From the NCBI RefSeq assembly GCF_002869965.1, contig NZ_PEBS01000018.1, forward strand, positions 1 through 64,000: 64,000 bases of DNA. The letters run 5' to 3'. This DNA comes from Janthinobacterium sp. ROICE36. GTDB taxonomy: Bacteria > Pseudomonadota > Gammaproteobacteria > Burkholderiales > Burkholderiaceae_D. How positions within the stretch are numbered: the first letter of the stretch is position 1; the number at the start of each line of letters is the position of its first letter. Shown here one piece after another: positions 45,671 through 53,605 of the stretch. The notes under the pieces are model-generated. The model ran no database searches. It saw only the letters and a program-made list of their open reading frames with translations, and had not been told where the DNA came from. Both the position numbers and the translations under genes were made by a program.

Positions 45671-46702
45671 TTAGATGCGCACGCAGATGACGCTGTCGCC
45701 TTCGGCCACGGCCAGCGCTTCAAACAGCTCGGCCGGCAAGCCGACGGTGTCCTGCGCTTCGAGCGCATCGCAGGTAAAGGTGACGGCGCGGAAGTTGCGC
45801 TCCGCGCCCGAAGCGACCGCGTAATGCACTTTCAGGCCCGTGCGGCTTGGCGTGACGCCTGCGACGACGCGGCGCGTGAGCGAACCCGTAAACGAGCGCA
45901 GCGCATGCTTGTGCGCCTGCAGGATCGGACCGCCATCGAAGATATCGATGTAATCGTCGGCTTCAAAGCCTTCTTCCGTCAGCAAATTGAAAGCCAGTTC
46001 ACCGCTCGGGTGGATCTGGCCCATGGCCGCCTGCGCATCGCCCGGCAACAACGGCACGTACACGGGGTAATGCGGCATCAGTTCGACGATCAGGGTGCGG
46101 TTGCGCGCGCCGCCGATGACTTTTTCGGCATCGAGAAAATCCATCTGGAAAAACTTGCGGCCCAGCGCATCCCAGAACGGCGACTGGCCATTCCCATCGG
46201 TGATGCCGGCCAGCGGCACGAAGAAGCGGTCGCCGAAACGGTGCGGCGCCAGCACGGCAAACAGCAGCCGCGCGCGCGACAGCAAGGCCGCTTCCAGGCC
46301 AACCTGCTCCATATTGCGCACGTAAAAGCCGGACAGCTGCGAATACGCCGTCAGCTCCGAGCACAGGGTCAGCGCATGCACGCTGTGGCTGATGTTCAGG
46401 TCACGCGAGACTTGCTGGATGACGTCGTTGCGAAAGGAAAAATACGTGCCGTTCGAGCCGGCCGAGGCGAAGATGGCGGCGGTACCAAAGATGCTCTTGT
46501 CGAGCAGGGATTCAAGCACGAAGAGATATGACTCTTCGCTGGGGATGTCGACATGGGCGGCAAACGAGGCGATGGAGCGCTCGACGGAGGCGGCGATTTT
46601 TTCGCGCGTCTTCGGCAGGGTATGGACACCCGGCATGGTGACTGCGGCCAGCGCTTCGAGGGCGGCAATATCCGCAATTTCTACCGGACGGACAACATAC
46701 AT
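45671..46702 (-). CDS. aruF: Arginine N-succinyltransferase, AruF-type (alpha) subunit
   Basis: The 343-residue protein is an AstA paralogue of the downstream gene, with MYVVRPVEIADIAALEALA, CSELTAYSQLSGFYVRN, GRKFFQMDFLDAEK and FDGGPILQAHKHALR. Its first-helix sequence and order match the AruF (alpha) subunit of pseudomonads. The ATG at 46702 has AAGGAG upstream. A GC-rich hairpin separates it from astC. The family catalyses the first, committed step of the pathway. Confidence 0.94.
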   Translation of the reverse strand: MYVVRPVEIADIAALEALAAVTMPGVHTLPKTREKIAASVERSIASFAAHVDIPSEESYLFVLESLLDKSIFGTAAIFASAGSNGTYFSFRNDVIQQVSRDLNISHSVHALTLCSELTAYSQLSGFYVRNMEQVGLEAALLSRARLLFAVLAPHRFGDRFFVPLAGITDGNGQSPFWDALGRKFFQMDFLDAEKVIGGARNRTLIVELMPHYPVYVPLLPGDAQAAMGQIHPSGELAFNLLTEEGFEADDYIDIFDGGPILQAHKHALRSFTGSLTRRVVAGVTPSRTGLKVHYAVASGAERNFRAVTFTCDALEAQDTVGLPAELFEALAVAEGDSVICVRI

Positions 46703-46755
46703 GGGTACTCCTTCAATGCAGACAATTCTTGGGCTGAAACCCGGGTAGAACCAAG

Positions 46756-46782
46756 CCGGCCCGCAGCAAAGCGGCGGGCCGG
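46756..46782. other. Stable hairpin between astC and aruF
   Basis: CCGGCCCGC (46756-46764) pairs perfectly with GCGGGCCGG (46774-46782) around a 9-base loop. The minus-strand sequence after it is not T-rich, so it is not a standard terminator. It could protect the astC part of the message from 3' decay or attenuate read-through. Confidence 0.55.
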
Positions 46783-46806
46783 TGATAGTGCGGGGCAAGA
46801 CTAGCT

Positions 46807-48048
46807 TCAGGCTTTCAGCAGGCCGTCGATGGCCACGCGCAGCAAACGTCCCGCTTCAGCGATCTGCTCGTCCGAAACGATCAGGGCCGGCGCCAGGCGC
46901 ACCACGTCCATGCCAGCGATCAGCACCATCAATCCTTGCGCTTCGGCCGCTTTCTGGATGTCTTTCGCGCGGCCTTTGTAGGCATCGCTGACTACCAGGC
47001 CCAGCAGCAAACCGCTGCCGCGCACCACGGAGAACACTTGCGGGTAATCCGTGATCAAGCCTTGCAGCATGGCGATGGTGTTGACGCTCGCTTCTTTCAC
47101 GCGCGCGAGGAACGCCGGCGTGTTAATCGTTTCGAGCACGCTCAAGGCCACGGTAGCGGCCAGCGGGTTGCCGCCGTAGGTGGTGCCGTGGGTGCCGACG
47201 GCCAGGGTTTGCGCCAGTTCTTCGGTGGTCAGCATGGCACCGATCGGGTAGCCGTTGCCCAGCGCCTTGGCGGCCGTCAGGATGTCCGGCGTGACGCCGT
47301 AGCCCATGTAGGCGAACAACGCGCCAGTGCGACCCATGCCGCACTGGACTTCGTCGAAAATCAGCAGGGCGCCCGTCTTGTCGCACAGGGCGCGCAGCTC
47401 TTTGAGGAACTCCGGATTGCCTGGCACCACGCCGCCTTCGCCTTGTACCGGCTCGACGATCACAGCGCACACGTCATCGCCGATGGCGGCGCGCGCCGCT
47501 TCGATGTCGTTGTAGGCGATGTGGTCGATCGACGGTGGCAGCGGCTCGAAGCCTTCCGTGTACTTGGCCTGGCCGCCGACGGAAACAGTAAACAGGGTGC
47601 GGCCATGGAAAGAGCTGAAGCACGAGATGATGCGCGACTTGTGCGCGCCAAACTTGGTATGCGCGTATTTGCGCGCCAGTTTCAAGGCCGCTTCGTTGGC
47701 TTCCGCGCCCGAGTTGCAGAAGAAGGCGCGGTCGGCGAAGGTCGCTTCCGTCAGGGCCAGGGCCAGGCGCAGCACGGGCTCGTTGGTGTAGCCGTTGCCC
47801 AAATGCCACAAATTATTGATTTGCTTGGTCAGCACGTCGACCAGCACCGGATGGCAGTGGCCCAGGCTGTTGACGGCGATGCCGGAGGTGAAATCGAGGT
47901 AATGCTTGCCGGTCTGGTCCCACAGATCCAGTCCGGAACCGCGCACGGGCACCATGGCTGCAGGGGCGTAGGTAGGAACGAGGACCTGGTCAAAGGTATC
48001 CCGGGTGACTGGACGAGCCGTTACGGTCGAATCAAGCTTGGCATTCAT
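46807..48048 (-). CDS. astC: Succinylornithine/acetylornithine aminotransferase
   Basis: This class III PLP aminotransferase converts N-succinylornithine to the semialdehyde; homologues also act as ArgD in arginine synthesis. The 413-residue protein has [18 protein letters not shown] for the phosphate, [10 protein letters not shown], Asp232 ([12 protein letters not shown]) and the PLP lysine Lys261 ([10 protein letters not shown]). It is the first gene of the catabolic operon, which favours the AstC role, and it follows a consensus -10 box at 48108-48113. Confidence 0.95.
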   Translation of the reverse strand: MNAKLDSTVTARPVTRDTFDQVLVPTYAPAAMVPVRGSGLDLWDQTGKHYLDFTSGIAVNSLGHCHPVLVDVLTKQINNLWHLGNGYTNEPVLRLALALTEATFADRAFFCNSGAEANEAALKLARKYAHTKFGAHKSRIISCFSSFHGRTLFTVSVGGQAKYTEGFEPLPPSIDHIAYNDIEAARAAIGDDVCAVIVEPVQGEGGVVPGNPEFLKELRALCDKTGALLIFDEVQCGMGRTGALFAYMGYGVTPDILTAAKALGNGYPIGAMLTTEELAQTLAVGTHGTTYGGNPLAATVALSVLETINTPAFLARVKEASVNTIAMLQGLITDYPQVFSVVRGSGLLLGLVVSDAYKGRAKDIQKAAEAQGLMVLIAGMDVVRLAPALIVSDEQIAEAGRLLRVAIDGLLKA

Positions 48049-48107
48049 AGCATTTCCCCATCAATATGTTAGGTACTCCGCAGCTACGACAGCTACGTGT
48101 GTACTGC

Positions 48108-48150
48108 ATTATAAAAAGCGGGATGCTAAAACTCTTTTGAATCTGCGACA
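48108..48150 (-). promoter_or_regulatory. Predicted ast operon promoter with ArgR-like half-site
   Basis: On the minus strand a perfect TATAAT (48113-48108) has no -35 box at 17 bases (AAGAGT). Overlapping that region is TGTCGC-N8-AA (48150-48135), which equals the half-site I recall for Pseudomonas AraC-type ArgR. Relative to a start near 48101 it covers about -49 to -34, where activators of weak-(-35) promoters bind. A second half-site is only weakly present upstream. Confidence 0.45.
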
Positions 48151-48188
48151 AGGATTTTCACAATTCATCACAGCTGCCTTGACACCGG

Positions 48189-49133
48189 CTAGGCCGGCGG
48201 CATCAGCTTGCGCTGCCGCTCTTCGCGGGGGGTATTGCCAAACAGGGTGCCAAACGCCGTGGAAAAGTGCGAACCGGAGGAAAAGCCGCACATCAGGCCA
48301 ACTTGCACGATGGAATAATGCGTATCAAGCAACAGTTGCCGTGAGCGCTGCAGACGTAGCTCCAGATAATAGCGCGACGGCAAGCTGCCCAGGTATTGCT
48401 TGAAGAGGCGCTCGAGCTGGCGCCGCGACAGGCCCACCAGGCTGGCGATGTCATCGGTCGACAGCGGCTCCTCGATATTGGCCTCCATCAAGGTGACCGC
48501 TTCGGACAATTTCGGCTGCAGCACGCCGAAACGCGCCTGCAAGGCCACGCGCTGGCGTTCTTCCTTGCCGCGCACCTTGTCCACGCACAAGGCTTCCTTG
48601 ACGAGCGCCTGTACGTCGGCGCCAAAGATGGTCTCGATCAGGGTCAGCGAAAAATCGATGCTGGCCGCACCGCCGCAGCAGGTAAGGTGCGGACCATCGA
48701 TGTCGAACAGGTGCGGCGTCAGGATGGCGCGTTCGGCCTTCGCCTCCGCATCGGCGTACAGGGCCCACGGCAAGGCGATGCGCACGCCATCCATGACGCC
48801 CGCATCGGCCAGCCATAGCACCGCCGCGCCCACGCCACCCCAGAACGGCGCCGAACGGCAGCGCTCGATCACGGCCCGGCACAGTTCGGCGCGCAGCGGC
48901 GCCTCCGTTTCATCGGCCACCAGCAGCGCGATATGCCAGTTGCCGCCCTGCTGGGCGACTTGCTCGGGCGTGCGCACGTCCAGTTGCAGGGCGTCCGGCC
49001 CCAGCGCCCGCGCGCACAGACGCAGCGGCTGCACCAGGCCGGCCCAGGTAATCGACTCGGCATCGCCGGCATGGACCAGCAGCAAACGCAGCGGTTTGTC
49101 GAGGCCGATACGGGAAAGATTAGCGAAAGACAT
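48189..49133 (-). CDS. AraC/GlxA-family regulator (probable ArgR-type activator of the ast operon)
   Basis: The 314-residue protein has an N-terminal DJ-1/PfpI-like domain (about 1-190) and a C-terminal AraC DNA-binding domain (about 215-314) with two helix-turn-helices: DDIASLVGLSRRQLERLFKQYLG and IVQVGLMCGFSSGSHFSTAFGTLFG. This is the GlxA-type architecture of Pseudomonas ArgR, which activates aru and gdhB. It lies 140 bases before astC on the same strand, with the ArgR-like half-site in between. The ATG at 49133 fits the domain start, but its ribosome site is poor. The name argR is withheld because other GlxA-type regulators have the same layout. Confidence 0.88.
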   Translation of the reverse strand: MSFANLSRIGLDKPLRLLLVHAGDAESITWAGLVQPLRLCARALGPDALQLDVRTPEQVAQQGGNWHIALLVADETEAPLRAELCRAVIERCRSAPFWGGVGAAVLWLADAGVMDGVRIALPWALYADAEAKAERAILTPHLFDIDGPHLTCCGGAASIDFSLTLIETIFGADVQALVKEALCVDKVRGKEERQRVALQARFGVLQPKLSEAVTLMEANIEEPLSTDDIASLVGLSRRQLERLFKQYLGSLPSRYYLELRLQRSRQLLLDTHYSIVQVGLMCGFSSGSHFSTAFGTLFGNTPREERQRKLMPPA

Positions 49134-49251
49134 CGGCGAGGCGAACCTGGGACAAGGGCTGAGTTGCCCACATGATACCGGAGTTAAGCCCCATCCAGAC
49201 CCGCATGCAACAGCGGGGCATGACACGGCGGAAAAAAGCGGGATGGAAGGA

Positions 49252-49257
49252 TATAAT
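49252..49257 (+). promoter_or_regulatory. -10 box directly before the MarR gene
   Basis: A perfect TATAAT ends 8 bases before the ATG at 49266, which predicts a transcript starting at or next to the start codon. No purine-rich ribosome site lies in the 8 bases between. The -35 region is not recognisable. Confidence 0.45.
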
Positions 49258-49265
49258 CACACCCC

Positions 49266-49700
49266 ATGGGTGAACGATATTTAAAAAGTATCCGGCTGCT
49301 GGCCGAATGCATGCAAGGCTTCGAGCGGTTTTCTAGCGACTTCGTGCGCCAGTACGGCTTGACGCATGCGCAGTTCGACATCATTGCCACGCTCGGCAAC
49401 ACCTGTGGCATGTCCTACAAGGAACTGGGCCAGAAAACCCTGATTACCAAGGGTACCTTGACGGGTGTGGTAGACCGGCTGGAGCAAAAGGGGCTGGTGG
49501 TCCGCGAACGTTGCACGAAAGACAAGCGCTCCTACTTCGTGCGCTTGAGTTGCGAGGGTGAACAGGTGTTCCATGAGGTGTTCCCCAAGCTGACAAAGCA
49601 GGGCCAGCGCCTGTTTGACGGCTATACCGACGACGACTTCATGCGCTTGGAAACCACCTTGGCAAACCTGAAACACGCCATCGCCAACGGCCACAGTTGA
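49266..49700 (+). CDS. MarR family transcriptional regulator
   Basis: The 144-residue protein has the winged-helix core of the MarR family: THAQFDIIATLGNTCGMSYKELGQKTLITKGTLTGVVDRLEQKGLV as the helix-turn-helix (about 37-80), RERCTKDKRSYFVRLS as the wing, and flanking dimerisation helices. The ligand and targets are unknown. It is divergent from the AraC-type gene. The small acidic protein follows after 45 bases and may be co-transcribed. The start codon has a -10 box just upstream, suggesting a leaderless message. Confidence 0.93.
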   Translation: MGERYLKSIRLLAECMQGFERFSSDFVRQYGLTHAQFDIIATLGNTCGMSYKELGQKTLITKGTLTGVVDRLEQKGLVVRERCTKDKRSYFVRLSCEGEQVFHEVFPKLTKQGQRLFDGYTDDDFMRLETTLANLKHAIANGHS

Positions 49701-49745
49701 CAATTCACCAAGCACAGACATTCAAACAAGACAAAGGAAACCAAG

Positions 49746-50030
49746 TTGAAAACCACACTGCTCGACGGCAAAAAGCCCGCTCATTTCGATAAACACATCA
49801 TCGGCAACCTGCTGCTCAACGCCAGCACGCCGGAACTGGTACGCCAGGAAAAACTGATCATCGGCGTGCGCAACGAAGACGGCGAAATCTACCGCCTGAT
49901 CGGCGCCACCAAGCACAACAGCTTCATGAATGCCGTCGAGGAACTCTTCGACCTGGGCTTGACGGATGAGCTGGAAGACAGCGACGAGCTGGTTGAAGGC
50001 TGCGACGCGATATTTAGTGAATCTGACTGA
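49746..50030 (+). CDS. Small acidic protein of unknown function
   Basis: I do not recognise this 94-residue protein. It appears to start at TTG 49746, with AAGGAA 8 bases upstream. It is rich in Asp/Glu toward the end (LTDELEDSDELVEG) and has no membrane segment, signal peptide or cysteine cluster beyond one Cys. The middle (KLIIGVRNEDGEIYRLIGATKHNSFMNAVEELF) looks like a compact alpha/beta fold. It follows the MarR gene and ends at a terminator, so the pair may be one unit. Confidence 0.75.
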   Translation: MKTTLLDGKKPAHFDKHIIGNLLLNASTPELVRQEKLIIGVRNEDGEIYRLIGATKHNSFMNAVEELFDLGLTDELEDSDELVEGCDAIFSESD

Positions 50031-50046
50031 TAGCGCTCGCATAATC

Positions 50047-50088
50047 CAAAAAGGGCATGCCGCTGATCCAGTGGCCTGCCCTTTTTCC
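50047..50088. terminator. Terminator after the small acidic protein gene
   Basis: AAAAAGGGCA (50048-50057) pairs with TGCCCTTTTT (50077-50086), giving a U-rich 3' end on either strand. It separates this gene from the HDOD gene. Confidence 0.75.
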
Positions 50089-50170
50089 GTTTACGGGGGT
50101 TTACTTGCTTTTTACTCGCTTGTTTGCGAAAAGATCACGGTTAAAAAGTTCCGTACGGAAATATTGCGAG

Positions 50171-50176
50171 TATAAT
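50171..50176 (+). promoter_or_regulatory. -10 box directly before the HDOD gene
   Basis: A perfect TATAAT ends 7 bases before the ATG at 50184, and only T-rich sequence lies between. As with the MarR gene, this predicts a leaderless transcript. The -35 region is weak. Confidence 0.45.
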
Positions 50177-50183
50177 TTTTTCA

Positions 50184-51029
50184 ATGAACAGACTCGACGC
50201 CTTTAAAAGCATCGCCGCACAAGCCGCTCGTGGCGAGCTGACCTTTCCTGCCAATGTGAACGCTTCGCTCAAGCTGCAAGAGGCGCTGGCCGATCCCGAC
50301 TGCCATATCGAGGCCGCTGCCAAGCTGGTGCAAGCCGACCCGCTGCTGGCCGCGCGCACGGTGGCCATCGCCAATTCGGTGGCGTTCAACCGGTCCGGCA
50401 ATGAAATCACCAGCGTGCGCAATGCCGTGCAACGGCTCGGCGTGCGTACCCTGCAGTCGGTGGTAGCGTCGCTGATCGTGCGCCAGCTGGGCAGCACCAT
50501 TACCGATCCCATGCTGCAGGCGAAGGCCAAGCAGTTGTGGGAACATACGGCCCACGTGGCGGCCCTGTCGCAGGTACTGGCTCGCCGCGTCACCAGGGTG
50601 GACCCCGATACGGCCCTGTTTGCCGGCATCATGCATGAAGTGGGTGGCTTTTATCTGCTGTCACGCGCAGCCGAATTCCCCGGCATCCTCGACGGTGAAC
50701 CGCAGGACTGGGTGGAACATGGCGAACAAGCCATCGGCCATGGCGTATTGACCAAACTGAAGGTGCCGGAAGCGGTGATGGGCGCCATCGCTGCGTTGTG
50801 GGAAGGCTTGCGCGCCATCCCGCCAGAATCGCTGGGCGACACGCTGCTGCTGGCGAATGACCTGGCGCCGGTGGCCTCGCCCCTCAACGAAAGCCCGGCC
50901 GCCATCGCCGTGCGGGCCGCCCGCGCTGCCGGCAGCATCGACTGCGTGATCGGCGATGCGACCCTGTCGAGCATCATGGAAGAATCGGACGATGAAGTGC
51001 AGTCGCTGCTGAAGGTGCTCGTGCATTAA
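50184..51029 (+). CDS. HDOD domain protein
   Basis: The 281-residue protein is a single HDOD domain, a catalytically altered relative of HD phosphohydrolases found in bacterial signalling and motility control. The motif region LWEHTAHVAALSQVLARRV, DTALFAGIMHEVGGFYLL and GHGVLTKLKVPEAVMGAI is clear. Part of the HD metal set remains (HTAH, HEVG, GH), so residual metal binding is possible. There is no output or receiver domain. Its start codon has no ribosome site and a -10 box lies just upstream. Its end overlaps the antisense small gene by 4 bases. Confidence 0.9.
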   Translation: MNRLDAFKSIAAQAARGELTFPANVNASLKLQEALADPDCHIEAAAKLVQADPLLAARTVAIANSVAFNRSGNEITSVRNAVQRLGVRTLQSVVASLIVRQLGSTITDPMLQAKAKQLWEHTAHVAALSQVLARRVTRVDPDTALFAGIMHEVGGFYLLSRAAEFPGILDGEPQDWVEHGEQAIGHGVLTKLKVPEAVMGAIAALWEGLRAIPPESLGDTLLLANDLAPVASPLNESPAAIAVRAARAAGSIDCVIGDATLSSIMEESDDEVQSLLKVLVH

Positions 51030-51199
51030 TCCTGTTTTTCCGGCACCGGCGGCATGATCGGCACGCCTGGCGCCGGCTTCGGCACGTCGACGATCAGCAC
51101 ATGCTTGTCCATGGCCTGCGTTCCCTGCTTCTGCTGGGCAACTTGTTTGGCGACCGCCTGGGTACTCAAGAGTGGCTTCGGATGGCGTGGCATGAACAT
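51026..51199 (-). CDS. Small hypothetical protein
   Basis: This 57-residue frame starts MFMPRHPKPLLSTQAVAKQV and ends with a Pro-rich tail (DVPKPAPGVPIMPPVPEKQD). An AGGT lies 7 bases before the ATG; a longer form to 51250 is possible. It has no membrane segment. It converges on the HDOD gene with a 4-base overlap and lies downstream of a terminator for the GST gene, so it would need its own promoter. I do not recognise it, and it could be non-coding. Confidence 0.4.
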   Translation of the reverse strand: MFMPRHPKPLLSTQAVAKQVAQQKQGTQAMDKHVLIVDVPKPAPGVPIMPPVPEKQD

Positions 51200-51265
51200 G
51201 GCGTACCTGCTTGCAGTGGGAGACGCCGCATATGTGCAGCGATGACCCAATTATCAAGCTCCAGA

Positions 51266-51291
51266 CAAAAAAAACCCGCTCGAAAGCGGGT
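51266..51291 (-). terminator. Intrinsic terminator downstream of the GST gene
   Basis: ACCCGCT (51274-51280) pairs with AGCGGGT (51285-51291). On the minus strand a run of eight T follows. It is about 95 bases after the GST stop. Confidence 0.75.
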
Positions 51292-51384
51292 AAAGTCCAA
51301 AGCTAGGGATGTCCTGAAAGAGACAGCCCTATCTTATGTGGTGCGCCGCGCCGGCTCCGTGCGCTGGCACACTTAGCGGGCAGA

Positions 51385-52011
51385 TTATCCCGGCAACAGC
51401 TGCACATCCGTTTCCTGCCAGGCGCGCAGCTGCCGCACGCGGGCAAACCAGGCCTCGATATGCTGGTACTGCGCCAGCGGCAGCCGCACGGCCTCGCTGT
51501 ACATCAGCGGCGCGGCCACGGCGAAATCGGCCAGGGTCAGGGCATCGCCGCAAAGCCAGTCGCGCTGCGCCAGATGCGCGTCCAGCACCACGGCGCACTC
51601 ATGCAGATCGCGCTCGCCGCGTGCCTCTTCCAGCGGGTCCGCCGGGCCGCCGCCCGTCATGCCTTTCCACGCACGCTCCCAGGCCAGCACGCTGATGGCC
51701 GGCGCGAAATGCTGCGCGGCCCAGAACAGCCAGCGGTTGACGTCGGCCCTGGCCTGCGGCGGTTGCGGATAAATCGTCTGGCCCGGCACCTGCTCGGCCA
51801 GGTATTGCATGATGGCGCACGATTCCCACAGCAGGAAAGCGCCATCGGCCAGTACGGGCAGCTTGCCGTTCGGATTGACCTCGGCCAGGCGGCGGCGGTC
51901 ATCCGCATTCATCAGGTCGACTTCGGCCAGTTCCAGAGGCAAGCCGAGGTGGATCGCCGTCATCAGGGCACGGCGGGCATTCGAGGACATGGGGTGGTGA
52001 TACAGGCGCAT
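51385..52011 (-). CDS. Glutathione S-transferase family protein
   Basis: The 208-residue protein starts MRLYHHPMSSNARRA, typical of theta/beta-like GSTs with a serine near position 9-10. It has NPNGKLPVLADG with the cis-proline, ESCAIMQYLAE for glutathione, and a helical C-domain with LTLADFAVAAPL. It is not similar enough to the GST at 12737 to suggest recent duplication. The substrate is unknown. The divergent WYL regulator lies upstream on the same strand, 74 bases away. Confidence 0.92.
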   Translation of the reverse strand: MRLYHHPMSSNARRALMTAIHLGLPLELAEVDLMNADDRRRLAEVNPNGKLPVLADGAFLLWESCAIMQYLAEQVPGQTIYPQPPQARADVNRWLFWAAQHFAPAISVLAWERAWKGMTGGGPADPLEEARGERDLHECAVVLDAHLAQRDWLCGDALTLADFAVAAPLMYSEAVRLPLAQYQHIEAWFARVRQLRAWQETDVQLLPG

Positions 52012-52085
52012 GGTAGATGGCTCCGGTGTGTTAAGAAGCCACCATGGTAGTTGCCGTCACTGACAGTTTTTGTCAGGAGAAAATC

Positions 52086-52787
52086 TCAGGATTCCGGATC
52101 AATATCGTGCGCCTTGCGCCAGGTGTCGAGCAAGGCGTGGCGGCGCGTGGGATAGCGCTCATCATGCCGCTGCACGCTGGCGATGCGGTCGATGCGGAAA
52201 TGTCGGTAATCGCCGCGCAGTTCGCACCAGGCGGCCAGCAGGCGCTTGCCTTCAAAAAAGGCCAGCGCAAACGGCCACACCATGCGCGAGGTGGCGCTGC
52301 CGTGCTCATCCTGGTAGCCCAGGGTGAGTTTCTGTTCGTAGCGGATCGCCTCGCGCACCGGCTGCACATGGAGGTCGGCCGGCTGCGCGCCATCGGCGGG
52401 GCGCCCCAGCGGCACCCACAGGCTGGTCTCGGCCATGCTGTCGCGCAGGTCGCGCGGCGAGGCGGCTGCGATCTTCGCCAGGGCATTGCTGGCCGCCTGC
52501 GCCAGGCCCGCATCGCCCTGGCGGCGCACCCAGCGCGCGCCCAGGACCAGTGCTTCCAGTTCGTCGGCGCCGAACATCAGCGGCGGCAAAAAAGCGCCAC
52601 GGCGCAGCACATAGCCGATGCCCGCCTCGCCCTGCAAGGGGGCGCCCAGCTCGGCCAGGGTCTGGATATCGCGGTAAATCGTGCGCTCGGAGACACCCAG
52701 CTGCTGCGCCAGCTGGGCCGCCGTCACGGGCACGCGCCTGGCGCGCATGGCGTCCATCAGCAGGAACAAACGGCCGCTGCGGCTCAT
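52086..52787 (-). CDS. YafY-type HTH/WYL transcriptional regulator
   Basis: The 233-residue protein has an N-terminal HTH_11 domain (VTAAQLAQQLGVSERTIYRDIQTLAELGAPLQGEAGIGYVL) and a C-terminal WYL-type domain (LGYQDEHGSATSRMVWPFALAFFEGKRLLAAWCELRGDYRHFRIDRI). This is the YafY layout, often linked to DNA damage or neighbouring-gene control. Its ATG overlaps the stop of the upstream ClpP-like gene (ATGA). The effector is unknown. Confidence 0.93.
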   Translation of the reverse strand: MSRSGRLFLLMDAMRARRVPVTAAQLAQQLGVSERTIYRDIQTLAELGAPLQGEAGIGYVLRRGAFLPPLMFGADELEALVLGARWVRRQGDAGLAQAASNALAKIAAASPRDLRDSMAETSLWVPLGRPADGAQPADLHVQPVREAIRYEQKLTLGYQDEHGSATSRMVWPFALAFFEGKRLLAAWCELRGDYRHFRIDRIASVQRHDERYPTRRHALLDTWRKAHDIDPES

Positions 52788-53539
52788 GGACAGTCCTGCA
52801 AGGCCTGATCACCCATGACCAGGGCTGACAGGGCCGGCACGTACAGATAGCCGTCCGGCGCCAGGCGCGCCGCGCGCGGCCCCTCTTGCACGCCGGCGAT
52901 GCCGTAGCAACGTTGCAGGCGGGCGGCAGCCGGCCACCAGTAGATGGTTGCCTCCTGGTCGGGAAAGCGCTGGCGCACGCTATCGGCCTGCGCGGCCACC
53001 TGCCGGAAATCACGGTAAAAGGCGGGGGCGATGCCCAGCTCCACAGCAAAGGCCGCTTCCAGCGCCGCGACCTGCGCCAGTTGCACGGCCAGCGCCGCCG
53101 TTTCACGGTCCAGCTCATCGGCCGGAACGCCCGCCTCGATCAGGCTGCGGCGCATGTGCTCCGGGCCGGCCTGCGCGCGCAGGACGGCCGTGTCCTGCAG
53201 CGCCAGCACGGCGGTGCCGGGAATGCTCTTGCGCCGCGCGGCCGGGAAAACGTACAGGGCGCAGCTGCCGGCACACACGGTGTCGATGGCGATATCCCAT
53301 TGCCGCTGGCGCAGGTAGCGGCCCAGTTGCATGGCCGCCTGCGGGTCGCCGCCGTCGCTATTGATGCGCAACACGGTTGTCCCTGGCGTGGCCAGCTGCC
53401 GCAGCTTGTCCACGTCGCCCACGGCGATGGCACCGCGCAGGACGATGGTATCGCTGGCCATAAGGCGCAATTGCGCGCCGCTGGTCAGCGTGCTGATACC
53501 CGCCATGATGCCCATCACTATCAAACGCTTCATCTTCAT
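52784..53539 (-). CDS. Exported ClpP/crotonase-fold protein (COG3904-like)
   Basis: The 251-residue product has a signal peptide or anchor (about 1-22). Its core resembles periplasmic ClpP-like proteins: IVLRGAIAVGDVDKL, LRINSDGGDPQAAMQLGRYLR and DTVCAGSCALYVFPAARRKS. Ser92 in AGSCALY sits where the ClpP-fold nucleophile lies, and Cys89/Cys93 could form a disulphide. Whether it is a peptidase is not known. Its stop overlaps the ATG of the WYL regulator, so the two are translated together, an unusual pairing. Confidence 0.75.
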   Translation of the reverse strand: MKMKRLIVMGIMAGISTLTSGAQLRLMASDTIVLRGAIAVGDVDKLRQLATPGTTVLRINSDGGDPQAAMQLGRYLRQRQWDIAIDTVCAGSCALYVFPAARRKSIPGTAVLALQDTAVLRAQAGPEHMRRSLIEAGVPADELDRETAALAVQLAQVAALEAAFAVELGIAPAFYRDFRQVAAQADSVRQRFPDQEATIYWWPAAARLQRCYGIAGVQEGPRAARLAPDGYLYVPALSALVMGDQALQDCP

Positions 53540-53545
53540 CCGTTA

Positions 53546-53579
53546 CAAAAAAAACGACCACCGCGCGGGTGATCGTTCT
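53546..53579 (-). terminator. Intrinsic terminator upstream of the ClpP-like gene, after secF
   Basis: CGACCACC (53555-53562) pairs with GGTGATCG (53568-53575) with one wobble pair. On the minus strand a T-run of eight follows. It ends the yajC-secD-secF transcript. Confidence 0.8.
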
Positions 53580-53605
53580 TGAATTCGTCATGCATCAAAC
53601 TGCGC

